DNA from: a virus
Virus record (IMG/VR): IMGVR_UViG_3300027649_000291
Coordinates: 1-38,592 of that record
Length of the DNA: 38,592 bases
Strand: one strand, 5' to 3'
The stretch's first letter is position 1. Each line of letters opens with the position of its first letter. The notes under the pieces are model-generated. The model did no database searches, was not told where the DNA came from, and saw only the letters and a program-made list of their open reading frames with translations. A program made the translations under genes and the position numbers. Below, piece by piece: positions 24,783-31,385 of the stretch.

Positions 24783-25508
24783 ATGAGTTTACAAAGCCTT
24801 ACAATAATCTTTGTGTTTGTAACCTTAGTTGGTTGCTCCACTCAGCCGCAACCTTTAACCCCTCTGCTCATTGAAACGCCGAACAAAGAAAAAGACACCT
24901 ACATCCAGAAAGTCGAGTCGGTCGTTTCTGACTCTGCTTCTGCCCTTACTGCTGTCGTTCCTGTCCTCGATAAAGGAACTGTCAGAGAAGTTGTCGAAGC
25001 CCAAGTAACCCGTCTGTCTGGCATCTCTAAGCCCTCGGTTGCCAAGGTGGAGGAGTTCACCCGTATCATCAAACAGAATGACACCAAGGCTGTCCAGAAG
25101 GACAAGGACGAAGCATCTAAGGTAGACGCTGAGACATCAGCCCTGTATGCTATGGTAGAGCAGAAAGACTGGGAGATACAGGAGGCTCACGCTAGGGCTG
25201 ACGGTGAGTTTAAGCAGAAGGTACTCTGGCAGTACAGTACGGCAGGGCTAGGACTATTTGTGATTGGCGTAATGGCAATGGCATTTACTCCGTTTAAGAA
25301 GTCGGCTGGTATTATTATGGCTGGGGGTATGCTGGCTATGGCATCCGCTTGGGTCTTTGAATCCACTTGGTTCATCTGGATTGTGGGGACAGCCATAGGC
25401 ATTACAACTTTGAGCATACTTTATACAATGCTCAAGAAGCCTTCTGCTTCACCCGTTGTACCGCCTGAGGGTCAAGACCACCATATGACCAACAGTTCGG
25501 GTGGCTGA
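24783..25508 (+). CDS. Lipoprotein with coiled coil and three C-terminal membrane segments, spanin candidate
   Basis: This 241-residue protein has a lipoprotein signal (residues 1-18, lipobox LVGC with Cys18), so the N-terminus should be anchored in the outer membrane. A long charged, helical middle follows (about 38-148) and three hydrophobic segments near the C-terminus (about 152-168, 174-191, 195-217). Outer-membrane lipid plus inner-membrane span in one chain is the layout of unimolecular spanins, which fuse the membranes in the last step of Gram-negative lysis. Known unimolecular spanins have one C-terminal span, so three is odd. AGGTG 5 nt before the ATG is one of the clearer ribosome binding sites here. 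The 3' end overlaps the opposite-strand gene by 77 nt. Confidence 0.6.
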   Translation: MSLQSLTIIFVFVTLVGCSTQPQPLTPLLIETPNKEKDTYIQKVESVVSDSASALTAVVPVLDKGTVREVVEAQVTRLSGISKPSVAKVEEFTRIIKQNDTKAVQKDKDEASKVDAETSALYAMVEQKDWEIQEAHARADGEFKQKVLWQYSTAGLGLFVIGVMAMAFTPFKKSAGIIMAGGMLAMASAWVFESTWFIWIVGTAIGITTLSILYTMLKKPSASPVVPPEGQDHHMTNSSGG

Positions 25509-25617
25509 GTTTTTGAATCCAAGCCTTGTTTGAACAGCGGCAAGTGCTACGCTCACCTTCACGGGCTGGGGCTGACAAAACGGTATTACAGGACAGACAA
25601 ACTAAATGGTTCTTCAT
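25432..25617 (-). CDS. Small zinc-ribbon protein
   Basis: This 61-residue protein has paired cysteines CLSC (Cys7, Cys10) and CRC (Cys26, Cys28), a CxxC...CxC zinc-ribbon layout, then YGGLDPQAV. This resembles small phage zinc-ribbon proteins of unknown function (DUF7695-like, by memory of the pattern). The ATG overlaps the stop of the upstream HTH gene by 4 nt (ATGA), strong evidence that it is real even though its 3' end runs 77 nt into the lipoprotein gene on the other strand. It is the last gene of the leftward operon. Confidence 0.62.
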   Translation of the reverse strand: MKNHLVCLSCNTVLSAPAREGERSTCRCSNKAWIQKLSHPNCWSYGGLDPQAVQRVKQKAS

Positions 25618-25853
25618 AGTTTAAAGAAATAGTGTGGAGTATTGCGTACCGATTTCTTTTGTCTGACATTAAAATTTCTTACTTTAACCTCTCCACTTTT
25701 TCCATTAATGTGCTTTGCTATCATAGCACCAACAGTAGTTTTTCCTTTGCCAGTAATTTCTACAAGTTGATTTACTGTGTACCATCCCTTTGGAACCTCT
25801 TCTGGTTTGCCTTGGAATAGATGTTGAAGTTTTTCTATTTGTTTTTTGTTCAT
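25614..25853 (-). CDS. Small HTH/winged-helix protein
   Basis: This 79-residue protein starts at ATG 25853, overlapping the phosphoesterase stop by 4 nt (ATGA). The longer in-frame extension upstream lies inside that gene and is rejected. The segment GWYTVNQLVEITGKGKTTVG (about residues 22-41) has a helix-turn-helix rhythm, followed by AMIAKHING and a beta-wing-like basic stretch (EVKVRNFNVRQKKS), ending in HYFFKL. This is probably a sequence-specific DNA-binding regulator or replication accessory; the target is unknown. Confidence 0.65.
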   Translation of the reverse strand: MNKKQIEKLQHLFQGKPEEVPKGWYTVNQLVEITGKGKTTVGAMIAKHINGKSGEVKVRNFNVRQKKSVRNTPHYFFKL

Positions 25854-26602
25854 AGTCCTTTGATAGAGTAGATAAATTCTTTGCCGACCCTGTGGGCTTG
25901 CCACACTTTCCAATCGTTGCCTTGGGTGAACCCATAAGTCCAGCCTGACCCCCACTTTGAGGTGGCTAAGCGGTTCTTGCTATAGGTCATATCAGCCTTA
26001 CGGCATAGACATCCACCTGAGAACCCAACGGCTCCTTGGTGCTTCCTAGCGTTGATTTGCTGGATGCTGTGCAAGTGTCCCATAATGACAGCACCTTGAG
26101 GTTCCGCATAATGGATTGCGTGTTCCTCTACTGCACGAATACCACAAGTGTAGCCGTGTACATAAGCAATCTTGCCTAACCTGTGTACGCCTTCTTCGGC
26201 GTGGTAATCGTAAATCTTCTTACAGCCATTCTTTTTAAGATGGTTGTTAATGTCATATTTTAGGTCATTGCAGTAGTCAACTAACATACCGCTAGTAGAA
26301 CCATTGATAATCTGGTCTAGTCTGTCGTCGTGGTTTCCGTTTAAAAATACAGTAGGTTGTACACGACTAATAAATTCTTTGCCAGCCTTAACATCAGCCA
26401 CTAGCGATTCGTTTTCTTCCTTGCCGCCAGCACCTCTACGGATGCTACGGAAATCAAAGTTATCTCCTAAGTGAATAACTTCTAGGTTGTTGTTTCCTTT
26501 CCCAAACCATTTAAGGAATTTAAAGAACTGCTGTGCAACATCCTTGTCAATCATATCACCGTGGTTGTCTCCGACGGCTACAAATTTAATCATCTTGCTC
26601 AT
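25850..26602 (-). CDS. Calcineurin-like metallophosphoesterase
   Basis: This 250-residue protein has the full set of metal-ligand motifs: GDNHGD (Asp12, His14), GDNFD (Asp47), GNHDD (Asn90, His91), VHGY (His149) and GHLH (His176, His178). These bind two metal ions and support phosphodiester or phosphomonoester hydrolysis. The substrate cannot be told: phage members include DNA-repair-type nucleases, nucleotide phosphatases and RNA-ligase-linked phosphatases. It lies in the leftward DNA-metabolism operon, 3 nt after a 54-residue gene. Confidence 0.88.
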   Translation of the reverse strand: MSKMIKFVAVGDNHGDMIDKDVAQQFFKFLKWFGKGNNNLEVIHLGDNFDFRSIRRGAGGKEENESLVADVKAGKEFISRVQPTVFLNGNHDDRLDQIINGSTSGMLVDYCNDLKYDINNHLKKNGCKKIYDYHAEEGVHRLGKIAYVHGYTCGIRAVEEHAIHYAEPQGAVIMGHLHSIQQINARKHQGAVGFSGGCLCRKADMTYSKNRLATSKWGSGWTYGFTQGNDWKVWQAHRVGKEFIYSIKGL

Positions 26603-26605
26603 AGG

Positions 26606-26770
26606 TTATTTAATTAATGCCCATTTGTTTCTGGAAAACAAGTACTCCCAGCGTTCTTTAGCATCAATAAGATATTGCTTGCTTGCCATAACCTCTGCCG
26701 TGGTCTGCTTCTTTCTTTCTAAATGACCGCCGCCGTGGGCTGGGCGTTTCCAAGTTCGTTTTTTTCTCAC
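26606..26770 (-). CDS. 54-residue basic protein, GTG start
   Basis: This small gene is easily missed. A GTG at 26770-26768 overlaps the stop of the upstream gene by 4 nt (GTGA) and opens 54 codons to TAA at 26608-26606. The product starts MRKKRTWKRPAHGGGH, a basic Arg/Lys/Trp-rich head that could bind nucleic acid, then a helical part (LIDAKERWEYLFSRNKWALI). The exact overlaps on one side and 3-nt gap on the other make it a convincing operon member. No family is recognised. Confidence 0.6.
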   Translation of the reverse strand: MRKKRTWKRPAHGGGHLERKKQTTAEVMASKQYLIDAKERWEYLFSRNKWALIK

Positions 26771-26970
26771 GACTGATTTCCTTCTATATCAAATGTATCG
26801 TTCCTTAACAGGGAGAACTGGTCAGTTCGCATATGGCGGATGACCCCATCCTTTTCCATTACAACAGCAAAGATATCGTTAGACCAAGTGCCGCCGTCTC
26901 TTACATACATCAACCAGCCGTAGCCGATTTCTGTACTTACTGGGACAGGGTTACGAAACTCTAAGAACAT
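26767..26970 (-). CDS. Small beta-rich unknown protein
   Basis: This 67-residue protein begins with ATG at 26970, which overlaps the upstream stop (TAATG); the upstream in-frame extension falls inside the neighbouring gene and is rejected. The core GYGWLMYVRDGGTWSNDIFAV, then VVMEKDGVIRHMRTDQF, looks like a single small beta barrel. I know this compact pattern from phage hypothetical proteins with no assigned role. Confidence 0.62.
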   Translation of the reverse strand: MFLEFRNPVPVSTEIGYGWLMYVRDGGTWSNDIFAVVMEKDGVIRHMRTDQFSLLRNDTFDIEGNQS

Positions 26971-27347
26971 TACAAGGATTTTGTGCGAACCCAATGCTTG
27001 ATTGAAGCATCTGTGAGTCGATTGTTAACAAGTGCATCTCCCGCTTCTTGTAGTTCTTTAATCTTGCATCGTGCTTCTGCTAAATCGCTTAAAATACTTG
27101 AAGGGGTAGGGCAATTAAGACGCTCCATTAGTTCCTTTACATCCATTGCCAGCACAACAGCCGCACCCTTTACAGAGTTGCTTTTGCTGTTGTACTGGTT
27201 TTGGGTGGGCTGGAAGCCGTTAGACTCAGCGATAATTTCTTCTGCTTTATCCACAGGTAGACTGATGTATTTCAGTTTTTTATTTCGGTGAGCAACGGCG
27301 TGTCGTAGGTAAGTAATGCCGTGACTTTTAGGACTGTACTGCGTCAT
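26970..27347 (-). CDS. Unknown basic protein of the early operon
   Basis: This 125-residue protein starts MTQYSPKSHGITYLRHAV. An in-frame TTG five codons further upstream is possible but would enlarge the overlap with the previous gene, so the ATG is chosen. The last part (about residues 70-108: VLAMDVKELMERLN, LSDLAEARCKIKELQEAG) is helical with a coiled-coil look. There is no recognised domain. Neighbours are small proteins between the ERF annealase and the phosphoesterase. Confidence 0.58.
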   Translation of the reverse strand: MTQYSPKSHGITYLRHAVAHRNKKLKYISLPVDKAEEIIAESNGFQPTQNQYNSKSNSVKGAAVVLAMDVKELMERLNCPTPSSILSDLAEARCKIKELQEAGDALVNNRLTDASIKHWVRTKSL

Positions 27348-27528
27348 CCTTTTCGTCTTCAAACGGCTTCATAAGTAGCGTCTTGTTAACACGCTTCATC
27401 TTGCCGTCGAGAATCAGATTATAATAAACCTGATTGTTGATAGGAGTGGGCTTGAGCAGTCGGGCGACATTACCATCTTGAAGGATGATGTATTCGCTGT
27501 CGGGGTATTGGTAAAACAGGTCTTTCAT
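27328..27528 (-). CDS. Small unknown protein
   Basis: This 66-residue protein starts MKDLFYQYPDSEYIILQDG. The pattern SEYIILQDGNVARLLKPT followed by YYNLILDGK and RVNKTLLM resembles short beta domains sometimes found with HNH endonucleases or as free small phage proteins. The acidic tail is EDEKDDAVQS. Its start is 12 nt after the ERF stop, and its end overlaps the next gene by 20 nt. Function unknown. Confidence 0.55.
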   Translation of the reverse strand: MKDLFYQYPDSEYIILQDGNVARLLKPTPINNQVYYNLILDGKMKRVNKTLLMKPFEDEKDDAVQS

Positions 27529-27540
27529 AGTGTTGGTGGA

Positions 27541-28320
27541 TTAGAATGGGATTTCGTCGGTGGAGTCCTGAGCGGAAACTTCGTTGTCGCCAGCCCAGAG
27601 ACGCTGAGCCTCAGCCTTGGTAGCAATGTCCTTGGGGGAAATCTTACCCGTGTCGCCAAACGGACGGGGTTCCCAGACATTAGCCCAGTAGTTCAGGTCA
27701 GCACACTTCTTGCTCCTGTCGTCAGACTGACGAGGAAGGTCAGCAAGCGGCGTACCCTTGGCATCACCAAAGGGAGCCACGGCAGTACCGCTGGCTTTGC
27801 CCACAGAGGGGTTTGCAACAAACTTGGATGTCTTGGTCGTGCCAAGGCTTACAGGGGCTTGGGAGGCAGGACGGGCTACACGGTCAGTCTCTGCATCGCA
27901 GTCATCGGTAGCGACCCCTGCTAGTCCAGCCAAGGCATAGCGGCGAATGTAGGAATAGATAGCACCAGCCTGTTGACCGCTCATACCCTTGTCGGCAGGA
28001 AGGAAGGCATCTGATTCCAGCGACGCACCACTAGTGTGGATTACGATGGTGCGGATGCCGACAGACTCAGAGTTGCCAATCGGGAGTTGGACAACAGCAA
28101 GGTCGTGCTTGGCAAAGATTGGTTTAATTTTTTCCAAGTGAGCCGACAGGCTGGCGTATTTCGACTTGTGAAATGGGTTCGTGGAATCCGCTACGATATC
28201 CTTTGTCTCACTTACTGCCTTTGCAAGAGAGGCATAGAGTTTGACCTGATTTTCTGCGGTGTTTGGGATGGTGTTATTTTCGTGGTGCATATGGTGGAAG
28301 AGTTCGTGGAAGGTATACAT
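27541..28320 (-). CDS. erf: ERF-family single-strand annealing protein with SSB-like C-terminal tip
   Basis: This 259-residue protein anneals single-stranded DNA for phage recombination. The ERF domain spans about residues 24-145, with HKSKYASLSAHLEKIKPIFA (51-70) and GQQAGAIYSYIRRYALAGL (115-133), both typical of the family. A disordered linker follows, and the chain ends DSTDEIPF, closely resembling the acidic DDDIPF tip of bacterial SSB that recruits partner proteins. The ATG at 28320 is preferred, 13 nt after the upstream stop; a further ATG at 28290 is possible. A TTGACA sequence (28342-28347, minus strand) lies 22 nt upstream, inside the RHH gene. Confidence 0.85.
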   Translation of the reverse strand: MYTFHELFHHMHHENNTIPNTAENQVKLYASLAKAVSETKDIVADSTNPFHKSKYASLSAHLEKIKPIFAKHDLAVVQLPIGNSESVGIRTIVIHTSGASLESDAFLPADKGMSGQQAGAIYSYIRRYALAGLAGVATDDCDAETDRVARPASQAPVSLGTTKTSKFVANPSVGKASGTAVAPFGDAKGTPLADLPRQSDDRSKKCADLNYWANVWEPRPFGDTGKISPKDIATKAEAQRLWAGDNEVSAQDSTDEIPF

Positions 28321-28333
28321 TGATGCCGTTGTG

Positions 28334-28507
28334 TTACTTGTTGTCAAGGCGGTAAACGATTTGTTCAAGAATATTTCTCACTAGGTCAGAACGGGTGACT
28401 TTCTGCCTCATTGCAACCTTGGTTACTTTGAGCATAAGAGCCTTCGGTAGCCGCACCGTGAGCATAGATTCGTTGTTTACCAGCCGTTGTGATGTATTGG
28501 GTTTCAT
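28334..28507 (-). CDS. Ribbon-helix-helix regulator
   Basis: This 57-residue protein has the Arc/CopG ribbon-helix-helix layout: a beta strand SMLTVRLPKALM (about residues 14-25), then helix LKVTKVAMRQ, a turn at KVTRSDLV and a second helix. Such proteins bind operators as dimers of dimers and often repress their own operon. The ATG at 28507 is chosen over one 15 codons upstream that lies in the leader. The gene stands first after a terminator and a TTGACA-containing leader, directly ahead of ERF, so it may control that operon. Confidence 0.75.
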   Translation of the reverse strand: MKPNTSQRLVNNESMLTVRLPKALMLKVTKVAMRQKVTRSDLVRNILEQIVYRLDNK

Positions 28508-28534
28508 AGTGGAAATGGGAGGAAAAGGGAAAAG

Positions 28535-28548
28535 GTAATACTTGTCAA
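28535..28548 (-). promoter_or_regulatory. Possible promoter/operator element ahead of the RHH gene
   Basis: On the minus strand TTTGACAAG is followed at once by TATTACC, just downstream of a terminator and about 28 nt ahead of the RHH start. TTGACA matches a -35 box but no good -10 follows at 16-18 nt. The overlapping GTATTAC belongs to a recurring GTRWYAC-type heptamer seen near several starts. Confidence 0.35.
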
Positions 28549-28550
28549 AC

Positions 28551-28590
28551 AAAAAGGAGGGGGATGGTTTCTTACGCCACCCCCCTCTTT
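28551..28590 (-). terminator. Rho-independent terminator after the DnaC-like gene
   Basis: A G/C-rich stem is formed by AAAAGGAGGGGGATGG (28552-28567) and CCACCCCCCTCTTTT (28577-28591), nearly complementary with one bulge and an 8-10 nt loop. Read leftward it is followed by TTTTTG, a usable U-tract. It would end the leftward transcript that starts near 31333, so the RHH/ERF part needs its own promoter. Read rightward it also has CTCTTTTCT, so weak two-way action is possible. Confidence 0.62.
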
Positions 28591-28630
28591 TCTATGCGAC
28601 CGACAACAATGAACAACCAATACGCATTGT

Positions 28631-29326
28631 TCAAACTTTGGCAGGGTTGTCAAGTCCCATACCGACGATTTTGTAGTAGTCCTTAAAACGGCGGATTAAG
28701 GCTACACCCGTCTCCTTGTCCCTAGCGTCAAAGCGTTCCAGCAGGGATGCTCCGTTAAAGTTTGTGCTGATAATGGTGCAACGCTTATTCACAGTTCGCT
28801 CATCAATTACGCTAAACAGGTCAGATGCCATACGCTGAGTAAGTCGCTCCTTGCCGAAGTCATCAATGACAAGGATTTTGCACTCGATAAGGGTATCAAT
28901 CATCTTGCTGTGGTTACGCTCATCAAAAGACTTTTCAATCAAGCCTTCCAGTTTACGCATCGTGAGGAAAGTGTATTCCAGTTGCTTGTCCTTCTTGGCT
29001 TCATCTACCCAAAGACGGCGGATGACTTCCCAGATACCACGGGTCTTGCCAACCCCAGTTGTGCCGTGGAACAACAGACCACACACTTCACCCTCTGGCT
29101 TCCAGTCTAGGACGCTTTGAACCTTAGGGTGGAGCCTTGATGTGTCTGTGTCCACAAAGACCGTAGGCATAGACGGAGGGAACTTAGGCTCCTGCAACCC
29201 AGAAGCAAACACCCGCTCAGAATCCATATGCTCCCGACAATGATGCCAACGGACGAGTTTATTGGAGCCGTCGTCCTTAGCGAACAACGCACCTCTTCGA
29301 CCACAATGACAGGCTAGGTCAGACAT
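28631..29326 (-). CDS. DnaC/IstB-like AAA+ ATPase, helicase loader
   Basis: This 231-residue protein has Walker A GTTGVGKT (88-95), Walker B ILVIDD (151-156), a sensor-1-like STN (187-189) and an RR pair at 212-213 that could hold the arginine finger. This matches the helicase-loader family that places a replicative helicase on DNA at the phage origin. The N-terminus has CHC (6-8) and HHCREH (28-33), which may bind zinc. The ATG overlaps the stop of the HTH protein gene (TAATG), so the two are co-translated, consistent with an initiator/loader pair. No helicase gene is visible in the window, so a host helicase is a possible partner. Confidence 0.82.
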   Translation of the reverse strand: MSDLACHCGRRGALFAKDDGSNKLVRWHHCREHMDSERVFASGLQEPKFPPSMPTVFVDTDTSRLHPKVQSVLDWKPEGEVCGLLFHGTTGVGKTRGIWEVIRRLWVDEAKKDKQLEYTFLTMRKLEGLIEKSFDERNHSKMIDTLIECKILVIDDFGKERLTQRMASDLFSVIDERTVNKRCTIISTNFNGASLLERFDARDKETGVALIRRFKDYYKIVGMGLDNPAKV

Positions 29327-29985
29327 TAGAATTGATTGTGGTCTTCTGCGGTTAGCGGCTTTGCTTTGTAAACGCCGATGTTCTTCTTCGGTTCAAAGAT
29401 TCCAGCCCAGCCCTGCATAATGCTCTGCTGGATTGCATAGATAGATTTATCCTCACCCCAGTCCTTAAACTGTTTGCATTGAGCCTGAACGGTTGCGTCC
29501 TTTAATGGCTTCTTGCGTTCCTTGTGATAGGCTACCCAGCCCTTCCAAGCGTTGACAAAAGCCTCAGAGCCAAAGGGTAAACGGACAATCCACATAGCCT
29601 CAGTCCCTGTATTTTTATCTGCTTTATTATCTACTTTGTTATATGGGTGCATAATTTTGCACCCCCTCCCCGCAGATTTCTTCACCTCCCCCCGCAGATT
29701 TTTGCACCCCGTAAGGGCGATGCCTTCGACAGTCCTGATGATGCGTCGTCCGTTGATTTCCTCCCTGACGATTAGACCAGCATCCTCCAACTGTTTAAGG
29801 ACTACCTGAATAGCCCTCTCTCCTTGGCGTAGGGACGCTTGGAGGTAGGCATTGGAGGCATAGCACCCGTCCTCCCCGTCCAGACCAGCCACTACCCCGT
29901 AGAGTAGTTTAGCGGTGTTGGACAGTTCGTCGGACTGGAAGATTTGAGCGGGAATCCAGACTCCCGTAAACTTAGGTTCGCTCAT
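29326..29985 (-). CDS. HTH replication initiator-like protein
   Basis: This 219-residue protein has an N-terminal winged-helix region (about residues 18-90: LSNTAKLLYGVVAG ... NAYLQASLRQGERAIQ ... QLEDAGLIVREE), then a low-complexity linker (about 92-128, with RGEVKKSAGRGCKI), then a helical C-terminal part. The C-terminal part has WKGWVAYHKERKKPL ... QCKQFKDWGED ... IQQSIMQGWAGIF. This layout, followed by a DnaC-like loader, is like phage O/DnaD-type initiator proteins that bind the origin and recruit the loader. No origin repeats were found inside this gene. The start shares one base with the RecE-like stop. Confidence 0.7.
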   Translation of the reverse strand: MSEPKFTGVWIPAQIFQSDELSNTAKLLYGVVAGLDGEDGCYASNAYLQASLRQGERAIQVVLKQLEDAGLIVREEINGRRIIRTVEGIALTGCKNLRGEVKKSAGRGCKIMHPYNKVDNKADKNTGTEAMWIVRLPFGSEAFVNAWKGWVAYHKERKKPLKDATVQAQCKQFKDWGEDKSIYAIQQSIMQGWAGIFEPKKNIGVYKAKPLTAEDHNQF

Positions 29986-30791
29986 CAGAGTTCAAGTGCA
30001 ATGCACTCGTCGGAGTAAGCAGGATATGTCTGCGTATCCTCACAGAAAGCGTAGTTCTGAATGTGCCTGTTCCATTCAAGATTCGCATACTTCTTAGTCT
30101 GGTCGCCAATTTTATAAACACCCACGGCGTAAGGTGGAGATTTTTCCACCGCAATGAAATAAAATTCCTTCACAGTATACAACTGACTAGCAAGCCAAGT
30201 GTATTGCACATATTGTAAATCGTATCGGTAAAGACGACAGGCTTTTCGGAAACCCTCAGGGCTTGCGTCTTCACAACTTTTCAGGTCAATGATGACACCA
30301 GTATCAATATTGAAAGCGTCAAAGCGACCCTTCAAAAGCACAGGAGTCCTGCCTTCGGTGAAGGTAGCAAACACAGAGAACTCATTGAGTCCACGGTCTT
30401 CCATTAACTGACGAGCAAGCGGATGGTTCCAGACAGCCTGACGCATACCCTTAATGCTCTCTTCTTCGACGACATCAATGCAAGCCTTACCAGCGTTCTG
30501 GATTTCAAACTGCTCATTGTAAGCCTTACCTTCTTTGGTGCGACCATCCATCTTCAACTTCACAGCGTAATGCTCAGACGGGATAGGCATCAGCATCTCA
30601 GCGTGGAAGGCAGTCCCAAAGACCATTGCTTTGGTAGGCTCTACCTTCTCCGTGAGAGCGTGGATATAGTGGGCTGGTGACTTAGCGAAATGAGTCAACA
30701 TCGACTTCGATAATCCCTTAGCGTTGCGGTAGTCTGCGTCAGCCATTCCAGCGAAGGACGCTGGGCTGAACGGGTTATTAGGGTTGGACAT
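29985..30791 (-). CDS. RecE-like PD-(D/E)XK exonuclease
   Basis: This 268-residue protein is a 5'-3' double-strand exonuclease of the RecE/YqaJ type (DUF3799-like). Visible motifs are GLSKSMLTHFAKSPAHYIHAL (26-46, the entry segment), GTAFHAEML (59-67), GRFDAF (155-160, Asp158), IIDLKSCEDA (167-176, Asp169 and Lys171 of the PD-(D/E)XK core) and YDLQYVQYTWL (190-200). It would resect ends to make substrate for the ERF annealase encoded in the same operon. ATG at 30791 is chosen because AAGGTGAG lies just upstream; a GTG nine codons earlier is possible. Confidence 0.85.
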   Translation of the reverse strand: MSNPNNPFSPASFAGMADADYRNAKGLSKSMLTHFAKSPAHYIHALTEKVEPTKAMVFGTAFHAEMLMPIPSEHYAVKLKMDGRTKEGKAYNEQFEIQNAGKACIDVVEEESIKGMRQAVWNHPLARQLMEDRGLNEFSVFATFTEGRTPVLLKGRFDAFNIDTGVIIDLKSCEDASPEGFRKACRLYRYDLQYVQYTWLASQLYTVKEFYFIAVEKSPPYAVGVYKIGDQTKKYANLEWNRHIQNYAFCEDTQTYPAYSDECIALEL

Positions 30792-30824
30792 AGGACACTC
30801 ACCTTGCCCCTGTATCACAGCCTG

Positions 30825-31202
30825 TCAACCACCTTTCTTACTTCTTTTCAATCTAGCCTTCTTATTCTTCCTGAGCCTCTTCTCGTCGGCTGACCTATGG
30901 CTGGGGTGCAACTCGCTACGGGGGTTCTTCTGCCAGTAGTCCCAGTAGGACAGGATAGACTGTAAGAACGCTGGCTCATCCCTGTCCCTCTTTGCCCTGC
31001 GGCACAGGTTGAATATCTTGCCTTCGATACCATTGCAATTCCCGCACAGCACAGCCCTGATGCGTCCAGAGCCGTGGTCGTGGTCAAGGCAAGCCACAAC
31101 CGTATCCAACTCCACCCGACACAAGAAACACTCGCCACCTTGGGCTTCAATCAGCCTCTCCCTAAGGGTGGCAATGTCCTTTACTTTAAGTCTCACAGCC
31201 AT
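30825..31202 (-). CDS. Recombination endonuclease VII (Holliday junction resolvase)
   Basis: This 125-residue protein has the HNH/endonuclease VII signature: zinc ligands Cys25, Cys28, Cys53 and Cys56, and the catalytic segment LDHDHGSGRIRAVLCGNCN (39-57) with Asp40, His41 and Asn57. T4 endonuclease VII resolves branched DNA before packaging. The C-terminus is Lys/Arg-rich and replaces the longer dimerisation region of T4, so the protein is close to the short family form. Its ATG is overlapped by the end of the small membrane gene upstream, and its stop lies 33 nt ahead of the RecE-like start. Confidence 0.88.
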   Translation of the reverse strand: MAVRLKVKDIATLRERLIEAQGGECFLCRVELDTVVACLDHDHGSGRIRAVLCGNCNGIEGKIFNLCRRAKRDRDEPAFLQSILSYWDYWQKNPRSELHPSHRSADEKRLRKNKKARLKRSKKGG

Positions 31203-31333
31203 TCCCTTTCGTTGCGTCGGTCATCCCTCGTCTTGCGACCAAACCCTAACAGGGCTAAGACAAAAGCAACGACATCTACACAAACGATAAAAGCAATCAG
31301 GATGCCGAAAAATACATAGAGAAACGGAAACAT
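31193..31333 (-). CDS. 46-residue membrane protein
   Basis: ATG at 31333 opens 46 codons whose TGA (31193-31195) lies inside the start of the endonuclease VII gene, a 10-nt overlap. The product begins MFPFLYVFFGILIAFIVC and stays hydrophobic to about residue 31, then has a very charged tail (GRKTRDDRRNEREWL). This is one long or two short membrane spans with the positive tail probably in the cytoplasm. It would be the first gene of the leftward operon. Function unknown. Confidence 0.55.
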   Translation of the reverse strand: MFPFLYVFFGILIAFIVCVDVVAFVLALLGFGRKTRDDRRNEREWL

Positions 31334-31346
31334 AGAGCGATGGAAA

Positions 31347-31370
31347 TAATGCTTGCATTACACAGGTCAA
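31347..31370. promoter_or_regulatory. Divergent control region with a palindrome
   Basis: The 52-nt space between the leftward operon and the rightward HTH gene holds TAATGC-TT-GCATTA (31347-31360), an inverted repeat with 6-nt arms, and TTGACC on the minus strand (31365-31370). The palindrome lies where the minus-strand spacer and -10 region would be, which is a good place for a repressor operator acting on both directions. Confidence 0.45.
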
Positions 31371-31385
31371 CTACATAATGGCTGA

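Noticed and set aside
25854-25955. N-terminal extension of the small HTH protein
   Set aside because: It lies inside the phosphoesterase gene; the ATGA overlap at 25850-25853 gives a better start.
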